A stretch of 64,000 nucleotides of DNA from Saccharopolyspora hordei (GTDB lineage Bacteria > Actinomycetota > Actinomycetes > Mycobacteriales > Pseudonocardiaceae). The stretch covers positions 1,959,001-2,023,000 of the forward strand of contig NZ_JACCFJ010000001.1 in the NCBI RefSeq assembly GCF_013410345.1, in the 5' to 3' direction. Positions 34,367-43,074 of the stretch are shown piece by piece. The notes under the pieces were generated by a model, which was not told where the DNA came from, ran no database searches, and saw nothing but the letters and a program-made list of their open reading frames with translations. How positions within the stretch are numbered: position 1 is the first letter of the stretch; each line of letters opens with the position of its first letter. Position numbers and translations under genes: made by a program.

Positions 34367-34989
34367 CCGAAGACCTCTTCCTCCTCCGCGACGGGCTGCG
34401 CACCCTGCTCGAGGCGCACGGCTTCGAGGTGGTGGCCGCGGTGGAGACCGGGCCGGAGCTGGAGCGGGCGCTGGTCGAGCAGCGCCCGGACGTGGCGGTC
34501 GTCGACGTCCGCCTGCCGCCGACCCAGACCGACGAGGGCCTGCGGGCCGCGCTGGCAGCCCGGCGCGAGGTCCCCGGGCTGCCGGTGCTGGTGCTGTCCC
34601 AGCACGTCGAGCAGCTGTACGCGCGGGAGCTGCTGGCCGACGGCGCCGGTGGCGTCGGCTACCTGCTCAAGGACCGGGTCTTCAACGCCGACCAGTTCCT
34701 CGACGCGGTGCGCCGGGTCGCCGCCGGCGGCACCGCGATGGACCCCGAGGTGATCTCCAAGCTGGTCGCCCGGCGCACCACCCCGCTGCAACGGCTCACC
34801 CCGCGCGAGCACGAGGTGCTGGCGCTGATGGCCGAAGGCCGCTCCAACGCGGCGATCGCGCAGCAGCTGGTGCTCAGCGACGGCGCGGTGAGCAAGCACA
34901 TCGCGAGCATCTTCAGCAAGCTCGACCTGGCCGGCTCCGGGGACAGCAACCGCCGCGTGCTCGCGGTGCTGGAGTACCTCAAGCCGTGA
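34351..34989 (+). CDS. NarL-family response regulator
   Basis: A 212-residue regulator. The receiver domain has acidic residues Glu7 and Asp8, phospho-acceptor Asp52 (VAVVDVRLPP), and the conserved Lys in YLLKDR. The C-terminal LuxR-type helix-turn-helix is LTPREHEVLALMAEGRSNAAIAQQLVLSDGAVSKHIASIFSKL (residues about 150-192). GTG 34351 is inside the kinase gene and gives translational coupling. It presumably regulates its own operon and genes outside the window; the adjacent divergent membrane-protein gene is a candidate. The next 170 bases (34990-35160) show nothing recognisable. Confidence 0.95.
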   Translation: MRVVLAEDLFLLRDGLRTLLEAHGFEVVAAVETGPELERALVEQRPDVAVVDVRLPPTQTDEGLRAALAARREVPGLPVLVLSQHVEQLYARELLADGAGGVGYLLKDRVFNADQFLDAVRRVAAGGTAMDPEVISKLVARRTTPLQRLTPREHEVLALMAEGRSNAAIAQQLVLSDGAVSKHIASIFSKLDLAGSGDSNRRVLAVLEYLKP

Positions 34990-35160
34990 GCTCGCGCGGG
35001 CGCACCGCGGTGCCGCTGGGCGTGCGGGCCCGGCAGGGGCTGGGCGACGACGTGGTGGACCTCGCCGCGGAGGCGGCCCGGGAGGCGCTCGAAGCGCGCT
35101 CGGGACCGCGCCCGCGCGACGGCTCGGCGTCGCGCGGGGCCGGTCGGTGCGCCGCTGTGG

Positions 35161-35430
35161 TCAGGCGGGCAGGTGCACCCGGCGGTGCAGGCGCTCGCCG
35201 ATCTCCTTCGACGCGTTGTCCAGCAGCTTGTGCGCCAGCTCGAACAGGGCGCGGGCGATGGCGATCTCGTCGCCGACCTGCGGTACCTCCGGGTCGTCCG
35301 GGTGGCGTCGCGCGGTGCCGTGGCCGTGCAGCGCCTGACCGGACGGCGTGGTGAACCCGACGTCGGCGGTGGTCTTCGACCCCGCCTCCACGACCTGCAG
35401 GTTGAGCGTGATGGTGTGCGTCTCGTTCAT
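35161..35430 (-). CDS. DUF1876 domain protein
   Basis: An 89-residue soluble protein of the DUF1876 (double-stranded-RNA-binding-like fold) group, found widely in actinobacteria and of unknown function. It starts with a beta strand (HTITLNLQVVEAG), has an RRHPDDPEVPQVGDEIAIARALFELAHKLL core typical of the family, and ends in a charged tail. ATG 35430 has AGGAGG 5 bases upstream. It is monocistronic between the response regulator and cysG. Relatives are often stress-induced, which is recalled, not shown here. Confidence 0.85.
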   Translation of the reverse strand: MNETHTITLNLQVVEAGSKTTADVGFTTPSGQALHGHGTARRHPDDPEVPQVGDEIAIARALFELAHKLLDNASKEIGERLHRRVHLPA

Positions 35431-35900
35431 GGTGGCCTCCTGGGTCCCCCGTGGGCCCGCGGCTGCGAGCCCGTCAGGTCGCCGGTAGCCCCAGCATGCG
35501 CGTGTCACCGTCCTCCGGGAGGTTGATGTTCAGCCGTTCAGGCGACAGCTCGGGGTGGCCCGGAGCCGGCGGTGATCGTGGTCACCGGGCGGTCGGACGC
35601 GGCGAGGTCGATGTCTACCGTGGACGGTCCGGGCAGCGGTACCGGGGTGAGGAGGACGTGTTCTGCGCCGCAGTCGGAGCCCTCTGCTTCCGGGCGCGTT
35701 CGTGGCAGGATGGTCCGCACCGCGCTCAGGCGCGCAGCGCGAGCGTGGGTGACGGACGTCCGCGAGCGGTTCGGCGACGGCGCCGTGCGGTCCGGCCGGT
35801 GGTCGTGCGCCACGACGAGGTGGCCACCGCGCCGCCACGCTCCTCCCAGCACCAGGTCCCGGCGACGCTGCCGGGGCGAAGCACGACATGGACTACGGAC
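35431..35900. other. 470-base region without a supported gene, between DUF1876 gene and cysG
   Basis: This divergent region should contain the promoters of the DUF1876 gene and of cysG. I see no cobalamin aptamer core. The cysG frame is open upstream through 35659, where a GTG follows GAGGAGG. A start there would add an 80-residue Arg/Pro-rich extension that no siroheme synthase is known to have, so it is not favoured, but the ribosome binding site is good. Confidence 0.5.
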
Positions 35901-37124
35901 ATGACCAAGCACCTTGAGCACCACTACTTCGCAGGTCTGGACCTCACCGGGAAGCGGGTGGTGGTCGTCGGGGCGGGCACCGTCGCGCAGCGGCGGGTGC
36001 CGCGGCTGATCGGCTCCGGTGCCCGGGTCGAGGTCATCGCGCCGGAGGCCACCCCGGCCGTGGAGGCGATGGCCGACGCGGGCGAGCTCACCTGGCACCG
36101 GCGGCCGTACGCGCCCGGTGACCTGGAGGGTGCCTGGTACGTGGTGGCGTGCGCGACCGGCGGCGAGGTGAACGCGGCCGTCGCGGCGGAGGCCGAGGAG
36201 CGCCGCATCTTCTGCGTGCGCGCCGACGACGCCTCGCAGGGCACCGCCGTCACCCCCGCGGTCGCCCAGCACGGTGGCCTGCTGCTCGGCGTGCTGGCGG
36301 GCGGGGAGCACCGGCGGTCCGCCGCGGTCCGCGACGCGCTCGCCGAGGCGCTGCGCACGGGTGTGGTCGACGACCGCTCCGAGGCGCCCGCGCCCGGCGT
36401 GGCGCTGGTGGGCGGCGGTCCCGGTGACCCGGACCTGATCACGGTGCGCGGCCGCCAGCTGCTGGGACGCGCGGACGTGGTGATCACCGACCGGCTGGCC
36501 CCGCGCGAGCTGCTCGAGGAGCTGGGCCCGCACGTGGAGGTGGTGGACGCCTCGAAGATCCCCTACGGGCGCGCGGCGAACCAGGAGGTCATCAACTCGC
36601 TGCTCGTCGAGCACGCCAAGGCGGGCAAGTTCGTGGTGCGGCTCAAGGGCGGCGACCCCTACCTGTTCGGGCGCGGTTTCGAGGAGCTGCTGGCCTGCGC
36701 CGAGGCCGGTGTCGCGGTGACCGCCGTGCCCGGCATCACCAGCGCCTTCGCGGCCCCGGCGGCGGGGGACGTGCCGGTGACCCACCGCGGGGTCGCGCAC
36801 GAGGTCGTGGTGGTGTCCGGCCACGTGGGACCGCACGACGAGCAGTCCCTCGTGGACTGGCCGGCGCTGGGGAGGATGCGCGGGACCATCGTGCTGCTCA
36901 TGGGCGTCAAGCGGATCGCGGAGTTCGCCGAGGTCCTCGTCGAGCACGGGCGCGACCCGGGCACCCCGGTCGCCGTGGTGCAGGACGGCACCACCCGCAA
37001 CCAGCGCACGCTCCGCTCGACCCTCAGCGAGGTCGCCGACGCGGTCCGCGAGGCCGACATCCGCCCGCCGGCGGTGATCGTCATCGGCCCGGTCGCCGAC
37101 CTCGCCCCGGAGTCCCGCCGCTGA
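35901..37124 (+). CDS. cysG: Siroheme synthase / uroporphyrinogen-III C-methyltransferase CysG
   Basis: A 407-residue bifunctional protein. Residues 1-150 form a Met8/CysG N-terminal dehydrogenase-ferrochelatase domain with NAD-binding VVVVGAGTVAQRRVPRL. Residues 158 to the end are the SUMT methyltransferase (VALVGGGPGDPDLITVRG, KGGDPYLFGRGFEEL, GITSAFAAPAAGDVPVTHRG, VVIVLLMG-type helix, and VQDGTTRNQRTL). SUMT makes precorrin-2 from uroporphyrinogen III, the entry to both siroheme and the cobalamin pathway encoded on either side. ATG 35901 matches the usual family start but has no ribosome binding site, so a leaderless or an upstream start is possible. In M. tuberculosis the equivalent gene is next to cobB, as recalled. 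Confidence 0.94.
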   Translation: MTKHLEHHYFAGLDLTGKRVVVVGAGTVAQRRVPRLIGSGARVEVIAPEATPAVEAMADAGELTWHRRPYAPGDLEGAWYVVACATGGEVNAAVAAEAEERRIFCVRADDASQGTAVTPAVAQHGGLLLGVLAGGEHRRSAAVRDALAEALRTGVVDDRSEAPAPGVALVGGGPGDPDLITVRGRQLLGRADVVITDRLAPRELLEELGPHVEVVDASKIPYGRAANQEVINSLLVEHAKAGKFVVRLKGGDPYLFGRGFEELLACAEAGVAVTAVPGITSAFAAPAAGDVPVTHRGVAHEVVVVSGHVGPHDEQSLVDWPALGRMRGTIVLLMGVKRIAEFAEVLVEHGRDPGTPVAVVQDGTTRNQRTLRSTLSEVADAVREADIRPPAVIVIGPVADLAPESRR

Positions 37125-37220
37125 GGGCGCCCACCAGCCGACGTCCGCGATCCCGGCCCCGGACCCCGCGGAGGGGAGCGGCACCGGAACGGCGAGGGGC
37201 GCGCCTCACCCCGTCGAGGG

Positions 37221-40200
37221 TCAGCGTTGGGGGCCGTCCTCGAGGTCGCCCTCGGTCTGGAGGTAGACCTCGTGGAGGGCCTGGAGGGTGTCCGGGTCCG
37301 GCTCCTGCCACATCCCGCGGTTGGCCGCCTCCAGCAGGCGCTCGGTGATGCCGTGCAGCGCCCACGGGTTGGACTCGGTGAGGAACCGCTGGTTCTCCTC
37401 GTCCAGCACGTAGGTCTCGGCCAGCTTCTCGTACATCCAGTCGGCCACCACACCGGTCGTGGCGTCGTAGCCGAACAGGTAGTCCACTGTGGCCGCGAGC
37501 TCGAAAGCGCCCTTGTAGCCGTGCCGACGCATCGCCGCCAGCCACCGCGGGTTCACCACCCGGGCCCGGAACACCCGCGAGGTCTCCTCGGTCAGCGACC
37601 GGGTGCGGATCGAGTCGGGGCGGGTGCTGTCGCCGATGTAGGCCGCCGGTGCCTTGCCGGTCAGCGCGCGGACCGTGGCGATCATGCCGCCGTGGTACTG
37701 GAAGTAGTCGTCGGAGTCGGCGATGTCGTGCTCGCGGGTGTCGGTGTTCTTCGCCGCCACCGAGATCCGCTCGTAGGCGCTCTCCATGTCGGCGCGGGCC
37801 GGTACGCCGTCCAGGTCGCGGCCGTAGGCGAACCCGCCCCACACCGCGTACACCTCGGCCAGGTCGGCGTCGTCGCGCCAGTTCCGGCTGTCGATCAGCG
37901 GCAGGATCCCCGCACCGTACGCGCCGGGCTTGGAGCCGAAGATCCGCGTGGTGGCGCGGCGTTCGTCCCCGTGCTCGGCGAGGTCGGCCTGCGCGTGCGC
38001 GCGCACGAAGTTCTGCTCGTCCGGCTCGTCGAGCGCCGCGACCATGCGCACCGCGTCGTCGAGCAGCGCCACCACGTGCGGGAAGGCGTCCCGGAAGAAG
38101 CCGCTGATGCGCACCGTGACGTCGATGCGGGGGCGGCCCAGCTCCTCGAGCGGGACGACCTCCAGCCCGTTGACGCGGCGCGAGGCCTCGTCCCAGGTCG
38201 GCCGGACGCCGAGCAGCGCCAGCACCTCGGCGATGTCGTCGCCGGCGGTGCGCATCGCGCTGGTGCCCCACACCGACAGGCCGACCGAGCGCGGCCAGTC
38301 CCCGGTGTCGGCGCGGTAGCGGTCGAGCAGCGACTCCGCGATGGCCCACCCGGTCTCCCACGCCAGCCGGCTGGGCACGGCCTTGGGGTCGACGGAGTAG
38401 AAGTTGCGGCCGGTGGGCAGCACGTTGACCAGCCCGCGCAGCGGCGACCCGCTCGGCCCGGCCGGCACGTACCCGCCCTCGAGGGCGTGCAGCGTCGCGC
38501 TCAGCTCGTCGGTGGTGGCCGCCAGCCGCGGCACGATCTCGGTGGCGGCGAACTCCAGGACCCGCACGACCGCGTCGTTGCGCTCGCCCAGGACCTCGCG
38601 GCACACCTCGGCCGCCGCACCGGCGTCCCAGCCGCGGTCCTCCATGCCCTGCACCAGGCCGTGCGCGCGGGACTCGACGTCGTCGACCTGGTCGCGGGCG
38701 GCGCTGCCGTCCTCGGCGAGCCCGAGCGCCTCGCGCAGGCCCGGCAGCGCGGCGCTCTGCCCGCTCCACACCTGCCGGGCCCGCAGCATCGCGAGCACCA
38801 GGTTGACGCGGGCGTCGCCGGTCGGGGCTTCGCCGAGGACGTGCAGCCCGTCGCGGATCTGGGCGTCCTTGACCTCGCACAGCCAGCCGTCGACGTGCAG
38901 CAGCATGTCGTCGAACTCCGCGTCGTGCGGCCGCTCCTCCAGCCCGAGGTCGTGGTCGAGCTTGGCGGCCTGCATCAACGTCCAGATCTGGCTGCGGATG
39001 GCGGGCAGCTTCGCCGGGTCCATCGCCGAGATGGTGGCGTGCTCGTCGAGGAGCTGTTCCAGCCGGGCGATGTCGCCGTAGCTCTCCGCGCGGGCCATCG
39101 GCGGCACCAGGTGGTCGACGAGGGTGGCGTGCACCCGGCGCTTGGCCTGCGTGCCCTCGCCGGGGTCGTTGACCAGGAACGGGTAGATCAGCGGCAGGTC
39201 GCCCAGCGCCGCGTCCGGGGCGCAGGAGGCGGACAGGCCGGCGGTCTTGCCGGGCAGCCACTCCAGGTTGCCGTGCTTGCCCAGGTGCACCATGGCGTGC
39301 GCGCCGAACTCGTCGACCAGCCAGCGGTAGGCCGCCAGGTAGTGGTGGCTCGGCGGCAGGTCCGGGTCGTGGTAGATCGCGATCGGGTTCTCGCCGAAGC
39401 CGCGCGGCGGCTGCACCAGGAGCACGACGTTGCCCGCGCGCAGGGCGGCGAGCACGATCTCGCCGTCCGGGTCCTGGGAGCGGTCCACGAACAGCTCGCC
39501 GGGCGGCGGCCCCCAGTGCTCCTCGACGCCGGCGCGCAGGTCCTCGGGCAGCGTCGCGAACCACTCCGCGTAGCGGCGGGCCGGGATGCGCACCGGGTTG
39601 CCGCTCAGCTGCTCCTCGGTCAGCCAGTCGCGGTCCTGCCCGCCGGCGGCGATCAGCGCGTGGACCAGCGCGTCGCCGTCCTGCTCGGCGACCCCGGGCA
39701 GCGCGTCCGGGCCGTCCACCGGGCCGACGTCGTAGCCCTGCTCGCGCAGCGCCCGCAGCAGCCGCACCGCGCTGACCGGGGTGTCCAGGCCGACCGCGTT
39801 GCCGATCCGGGAGTGCTTGGTCGGGTAGGCCGAGAGCACCAGCGCCACGCGCTTGTCCTGCGGCGGCACGTGCCGCAAGCGGGCGTGCCGGACGGCGGTG
39901 CCGGCCACCCGGGCGGTCCGCTCCGGGTCGGCGACGTAGACCGGCAGGCCCTCGGAGTCGTTCTCCTTGAACGAGAACGGCACGGTGATGAGCCGGCCGT
40001 CGAACTCGGGCACGGCCACCTGCGTGGCCATGTCCAGCGGGGACAGGCCCTCGTCGTTGTCCTCCCAGGCGGCGCGGGTGCTGGTCAGGCACAGCCCCTG
40101 CAGGATCGGGACGTCCAGTTCGGCGAGCGCGCCGACGTCCCAGGCTTCGTCGTCGCCACCGGCCGAGGCGGTGGCGGGCTTGGTGCCGCCCGCGGCCAGC

Positions 40201-40832
40201 ACGGTGACCACCAGCGCGTCGGCCTCGCGCAGCCGCTCCAGCAGCCCCGGGTCGGGGGTGCGCAGCGAGGCGCAGAACAGCGGTAGCGGCCGCCCGCCGG
40301 CGTCCTCGATGGCGTCGCACAGCGCGTGCGCGAACGCGGTGTTGCCCGCCACGTGGTGCGCGCGGTAGTAGAGCACCGCGACGGTCGGGCCGTCGGTGCG
40401 CCGCGGGGTGCGCTCCAGCACGCCCCAGGTCGGGGTCTCCACCGGCGGCTCGAAGCCGTGCCCGGTGAGCAGGACCGTGTCGGAGAGGAACCGGTGCAGC
40501 TGCGCCAGGTTCTCCGGGCCGCCGTGCGCCAGGTAGCGGTGCGCTTCGGCGCACACCCCGGCCGGGACCGTGGAACACTCCATCAGCTCGGCGTCCGGGG
40601 CCTGCTCACCGCCGAGCACGACCACCGGGCGCGGCCCGGCCAGCAGCGCGTCCAGCCCCTCTTCCCAGGCCCGGCGGCCGCCGAGCAGCCGCACCACGAC
40701 GAGGTCGACGCCCTCCAGCAGCGGGGGCAGGTCGTCCACGCCGAGCCGGGCGGGGTTGCCGAGCCGGTAGTCGGCGTCCGCGGCTCGCGCGCTGAGCAGG
40801 TCGGTGTCCGAAGTGGACAGAAGCAGGATCAT
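37221..40832 (-). CDS. cobN: Cobaltochelatase large subunit CobN
   Basis: A 1203-residue protein, the usual CobN size. It inserts cobalt into hydrogenobyrinic acid a,c-diamide with the help of an AAA+/VWA subunit, here most likely the chelatase encoded at 16.9 kb. Recognisable blocks are the N-terminal ILLLSTSDTDLLSAR, the conserved AYRWLVDEFGAHAMVHLGKHG and NLEWLPGK, and C-terminal GFFRDAFPHVVALLDDAVR, GAYGAGILPLIDSRNW and GYDATTGVVADWMYEKL. ATG 40832 has GAGGAG 8 bases upstream. Its start overlaps by four bases the stop of a 21-codon leader ORF, and both lie behind a cobalamin riboswitch on the minus strand, so expression should fall when cobalamin is plentiful. Confidence 0.97.
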   Translation of the reverse strand: MILLLSTSDTDLLSARAADADYRLGNPARLGVDDLPPLLEGVDLVVVRLLGGRRAWEEGLDALLAGPRPVVVLGGEQAPDAELMECSTVPAGVCAEAHRYLAHGGPENLAQLHRFLSDTVLLTGHGFEPPVETPTWGVLERTPRRTDGPTVAVLYYRAHHVAGNTAFAHALCDAIEDAGGRPLPLFCASLRTPDPGLLERLREADALVVTVLAAGGTKPATASAGGDDEAWDVGALAELDVPILQGLCLTSTRAAWEDNDEGLSPLDMATQVAVPEFDGRLITVPFSFKENDSEGLPVYVADPERTARVAGTAVRHARLRHVPPQDKRVALVLSAYPTKHSRIGNAVGLDTPVSAVRLLRALREQGYDVGPVDGPDALPGVAEQDGDALVHALIAAGGQDRDWLTEEQLSGNPVRIPARRYAEWFATLPEDLRAGVEEHWGPPPGELFVDRSQDPDGEIVLAALRAGNVVLLVQPPRGFGENPIAIYHDPDLPPSHHYLAAYRWLVDEFGAHAMVHLGKHGNLEWLPGKTAGLSASCAPDAALGDLPLIYPFLVNDPGEGTQAKRRVHATLVDHLVPPMARAESYGDIARLEQLLDEHATISAMDPAKLPAIRSQIWTLMQAAKLDHDLGLEERPHDAEFDDMLLHVDGWLCEVKDAQIRDGLHVLGEAPTGDARVNLVLAMLRARQVWSGQSAALPGLREALGLAEDGSAARDQVDDVESRAHGLVQGMEDRGWDAGAAAEVCREVLGERNDAVVRVLEFAATEIVPRLAATTDELSATLHALEGGYVPAGPSGSPLRGLVNVLPTGRNFYSVDPKAVPSRLAWETGWAIAESLLDRYRADTGDWPRSVGLSVWGTSAMRTAGDDIAEVLALLGVRPTWDEASRRVNGLEVVPLEELGRPRIDVTVRISGFFRDAFPHVVALLDDAVRMVAALDEPDEQNFVRAHAQADLAEHGDERRATTRIFGSKPGAYGAGILPLIDSRNWRDDADLAEVYAVWGGFAYGRDLDGVPARADMESAYERISVAAKNTDTREHDIADSDDYFQYHGGMIATVRALTGKAPAAYIGDSTRPDSIRTRSLTEETSRVFRARVVNPRWLAAMRRHGYKGAFELAATVDYLFGYDATTGVVADWMYEKLAETYVLDEENQRFLTESNPWALHGITERLLEAANRGMWQEPDPDTLQALHEVYLQTEGDLEDGPQR

Positions 40833-40894
40833 GCGGTTCGCTCCTCGGCTCGGCGGGCAGCGTCGTCGAACCAGGGCGCGAGCGCGCAGCGCAT
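40829..40894 (-). CDS. 21-residue leader ORF between the cobalamin riboswitch and cobN
   Basis: A short frame encoding MRCALAPWFDDAARRAEERT plus a final Ala. ATG 40894 has GAGAGG 7 bases upstream, a good ribosome binding site. The stop TGA overlaps the cobN ATG (ATGA), and the cobN ribosome binding site GAGGAG is inside codons 17-18. This is the architecture of a translationally coupled leader: ribosomes ending the short frame would restart at cobN. If the riboswitch masks the leader's ribosome binding site, it would control cobN through coupling. The peptide has no recognised homologue; that coupling is real is inference. Confidence 0.55.
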   Translation of the reverse strand: MRCALAPWFDDAARRAEERTA

Positions 40895-40934
40895 GACAGC
40901 ACCTCTCTCGGGGTCCTCGCCCCGGTCGGCAGGT

Positions 40935-41100
40935 CACGGCGACCGGAGTCTCCTGGCTCCCGGATCAGCGCTCGCTCCGCCTTCCCGTCCGATGAGGACA
41001 GTGGCGTGGTGGAGTCCGCTCCCCGGTGACAGTGGCGGGACCGCGCCGGATTCGCACCGGCTTCCTCCGCTCGTCGCCGCGTGTTGTGACCACTCTCCGT
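40935..41100 (-). ncRNA. Cobalamin riboswitch upstream of cobN
   Basis: Read on the minus strand the leader contains GGAAGCCGGTGCGAATCCGG (41043-41062), GCGGTCCCGCCACTGTCACC (41024-41043 approximately), and the B12-box-type GGGAGCCAGGAGACTC (40947-40962). This is a canonical cobalamin aptamer in correct order. TAAGAT at 41110-41115 (minus strand) is a suitable -10 placing the transcript start just before it. The leader ORF and cobN follow. No terminator hairpin with a U-run is seen, so translational control is likelier. Confidence 0.95.
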
Positions 41101-41109
41101 GGCAGGGCG

Positions 41110-41115
41110 ATCTTA
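41110..41115 (-). promoter_or_regulatory. -10 box (TAAGAT) for the riboswitch-cobN transcript
   Basis: On the minus strand TAAGAT lies about 10 bases before the riboswitch 5' end. The divergent cobG promoter is 70 bases away, so 41100-41197 is a compact two-way promoter region. Confidence 0.5.
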
Positions 41116-41184
41116 CGTCAAGCCGCGCGGGCATGATGCGCGTCGCACCGGCTCCGAGTTTGCGTCCGCAACTACCGGGGTCCG

Positions 41185-41190
41185 TAGGAT
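41185..41190 (+). promoter_or_regulatory. -10 box (TAGGAT) of a leaderless cobG transcript
   Basis: TAGGAT ends 7 bases before GTG 41198, with TTGCGT (41160-41165) as a possible -35 at 19-base spacing. A leaderless start means that cobG-cobH-cobIJ is not under the divergent riboswitch. Confidence 0.5.
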
Positions 41191-41197
41191 CAGCCGG

Positions 41198-42415
41198 GTG
41201 TTGCCACGAGCCAGACCAGAGCGGGACCGGTGCCCCGGCGCGCTGCGGGTGCACGAGGCCGCCGACGGCGGGTTGGCCCGCATCCGCGTCCCGGGCGGCG
41301 CGCTCACCCCGCCGCAGGTCCGCGCGATCGCCGAGGTCGCGGCGCTGGGTGACGGCGGCCTGGAACTGACCTCGCGGGCGAACCTCCAAGTCCGCGGCCT
41401 CCCGGCCGGGGCGGAGCAGGAGCTCGCCGCGCGCCTGCGTGCCGCGGGCTTGCTGCCCTCGGCCACGCACGAGCGGGTGCGCAACGTCGTCGGCTCGCCG
41501 TCCGCGGACGGCCGCGAGCTCGTCGACGTGCGCGCGGTGGCCGCCGACCTCGACGCCGCCCTCTGCGCCACCCCCGCCCTGGCCGGCCTGCCCGGACGGT
41601 TCCTGTTCACGGTCGACGACGGCAGCGGGGACGTCAGCCCGCTCGGCGCCGACGTCGGCGTGCGCGCGCGGAGCGCGGACACCGTGGCGCTGCTGCTCGC
41701 CGGGGCGGAGACCGGGCTGCGGACGACCCCGCAGCAGGCCGCCGCGACCGCGGTCGCCGCGGCGCAGGCGTTCCTGGACGAGCGGGCGGCTCAGGGCTCC
41801 TCGGCGTGGCGGCTGGCCGAACTGGACGGTGGCGCCCAGCGGGTCGCCGCACGGCTGGGCACGGGCCTGACCCCCGCCGATCCGGCGCCGCCGACGGCCA
41901 CGCACGCGCAGGTGGGGCGCGTGGTCCGGCCCGACGGCACGGTCTCCGCGGTGGCGGGCGCCCCACTGGGCCGCCTCACGCCGGACCAGGTGGATATCAT
42001 CACCGCCGCGTCCGAGGCCGCCGGCGAACTGCGCTTGACGCCCTGGCGGACCCTCGTCCTGCCCGCGCTGCGGCCGGACGAGGCCGAGCGGTGGCTCTCG
42101 GACCTCGGCGCACGCGGACTGCTCGTGGACCCCGCCGCGGACGGGGTCGGGGTCACCACGTGCGCCGGTCGGCCCGGGTGCGCGAAGTCGCGGGCCGACG
42201 TCCGCGAAGACGCCCGACGCGCGGTGCGGGCCGGTGCGCTGCCGGTGCACTGGTCGGGGTGCGAGCGGCGCTGCGGCCGCCCACCGGGACGCGTCGTGGA
42301 AGTGCTGGCCACCGGCGTCGGCTACCAGGTCGGTCTCGACGGAGCGACGTGGACCTGCGCAGCCGACGTCGACCAGGTGTCCGCCGCGCTCGACGCGGCA
42401 CGGAGGAAAGTGTGA
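41198..42415 (+). CDS. cobG: Precorrin-3B synthase CobG (oxygen-dependent ring-contraction enzyme)
   Basis: A 405-residue iron-sulfur protein of the nitrite/sulfite reductase fold. In the aerobic pathway CobG uses O2 to hydroxylate C20 and form the gamma-lactone of precorrin-3B. The 4Fe-4S ligands are Cys322, Cys328 ([12 protein letters not shown]), Cys355 and Cys359 ([11 protein letters not shown]). Two ferredoxin-like half domains are seen ([16 protein letters not shown] and [16 protein letters not shown]). GTG 41198 (or TTG 41201) is chosen from the leaderless promoter; longer frames back to 41099 would overlap it. The stop overlaps cobH by four bases. Order cobG-cobH-cobIJ matches M. tuberculosis, as recalled. 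Confidence 0.93.
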   Translation: MLPRARPERDRCPGALRVHEAADGGLARIRVPGGALTPPQVRAIAEVAALGDGGLELTSRANLQVRGLPAGAEQELAARLRAAGLLPSATHERVRNVVGSPSADGRELVDVRAVAADLDAALCATPALAGLPGRFLFTVDDGSGDVSPLGADVGVRARSADTVALLLAGAETGLRTTPQQAAATAVAAAQAFLDERAAQGSSAWRLAELDGGAQRVAARLGTGLTPADPAPPTATHAQVGRVVRPDGTVSAVAGAPLGRLTPDQVDIITAASEAAGELRLTPWRTLVLPALRPDEAERWLSDLGARGLLVDPAADGVGVTTCAGRPGCAKSRADVREDARRAVRAGALPVHWSGCERRCGRPPGRVVEVLATGVGYQVGLDGATWTCAADVDQVSAALDAARRKV

Positions 42416-43074
42416 ACGACAACAGCCCGGCCACCCGCTACCGCGGGGTGCCCGAGTACGTCCGCGACGGGGCGGAGATCTACCGCCGCTCCTTCGCCAC
42501 GATCCGCGCGGAAGCCCGCTTGGACGGCCTGCCCCCGGAGGTCGCCGGGGTGGCGGTGCGGATGATCCACGCCTGCGGCATGGTCGACCTGGTCGACGAC
42601 CTCGCGTTCTCCCCGGGCGTGGTGACCGCGGCGCGCGAGGCGCTGCGCCGCGGCGCGCCGATCCTGTGCGACGCGGCGATGGTCGCCGCGGGCGTGACCC
42701 GGCGCCGCCTGCCCGCGGACAACCCGGTGGTCTGCACGCTGTCCGACGAGCGCGTCCCGGCGCTGGCCGCCGAGCTGGGCACCACCCGCAGCGCGGCCGC
42801 CCTGGAGCTGTGGCGCGACCGGCTGGCCGGGTCCGTGGTCGCGGTCGGCAACGCGCCCACGGCGCTGTTCCGGCTGCTGGAGATGGTCGAGGACGGTGCG
42901 CCGAAGCCCGCTGCGGTGCTGGGCCTCCCGGTCGGGTTCATCGGCGCGGCGGAGTCCAAGGACGCGCTGGCCGCGCACCCGAGCGGACTGGAACACCTGG
43001 TGGTGCGCGGTCGCCGCGGCGGCAGCGCCATGGCGGTGGCCGCCATCAACGCGATCGCGAGCGAGGAAGAGTGA
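42412..43074 (+). CDS. cobH: Precorrin-8X methylmutase CobH (CbiC)
   Basis: A 220-residue enzyme that moves the methyl group from C11 to C12, giving hydrogenobyrinic acid. Family signatures are the N-terminal [15 protein letters not shown], the catalytic-His motif [20 protein letters not shown], the lid region [18 protein letters not shown], and [12 protein letters not shown] with [19 protein letters not shown] 42412 overlaps the cobG stop (GTGA), and the gene's own stop overlaps cobIJ in the same way. The three form a translationally coupled operon. Confidence 0.97.
   Translation: MNDNSPATRYRGVPEYVRDGAEIYRRSFATIRAEARLDGLPPEVAGVAVRMIHACGMVDLVDDLAFSPGVVTAAREALRRGAPILCDAAMVAAGVTRRRLPADNPVVCTLSDERVPALAAELGTTRSAAALELWRDRLAGSVVAVGNAPTALFRLLEMVEDGAPKPAAVLGLPVGFIGAAESKDALAAHPSGLEHLVVRGRRGGSAMAVAAINAIASEEE

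Noticed and set aside
35431-35900. A riboswitch or an N-terminal extension upstream of cysG
   Set aside because: No aptamer core is present. The in-frame extension from GTG 35659 has a ribosome binding site but is Arg/Pro-rich and unlike any CysG.
37227-40286. A 1019-codon plus-strand frame antisense to cobN
   Set aside because: cobN is a full-length, clearly recognisable gene on the other strand; the antisense frame follows its codon pattern and has no recognisable motif.
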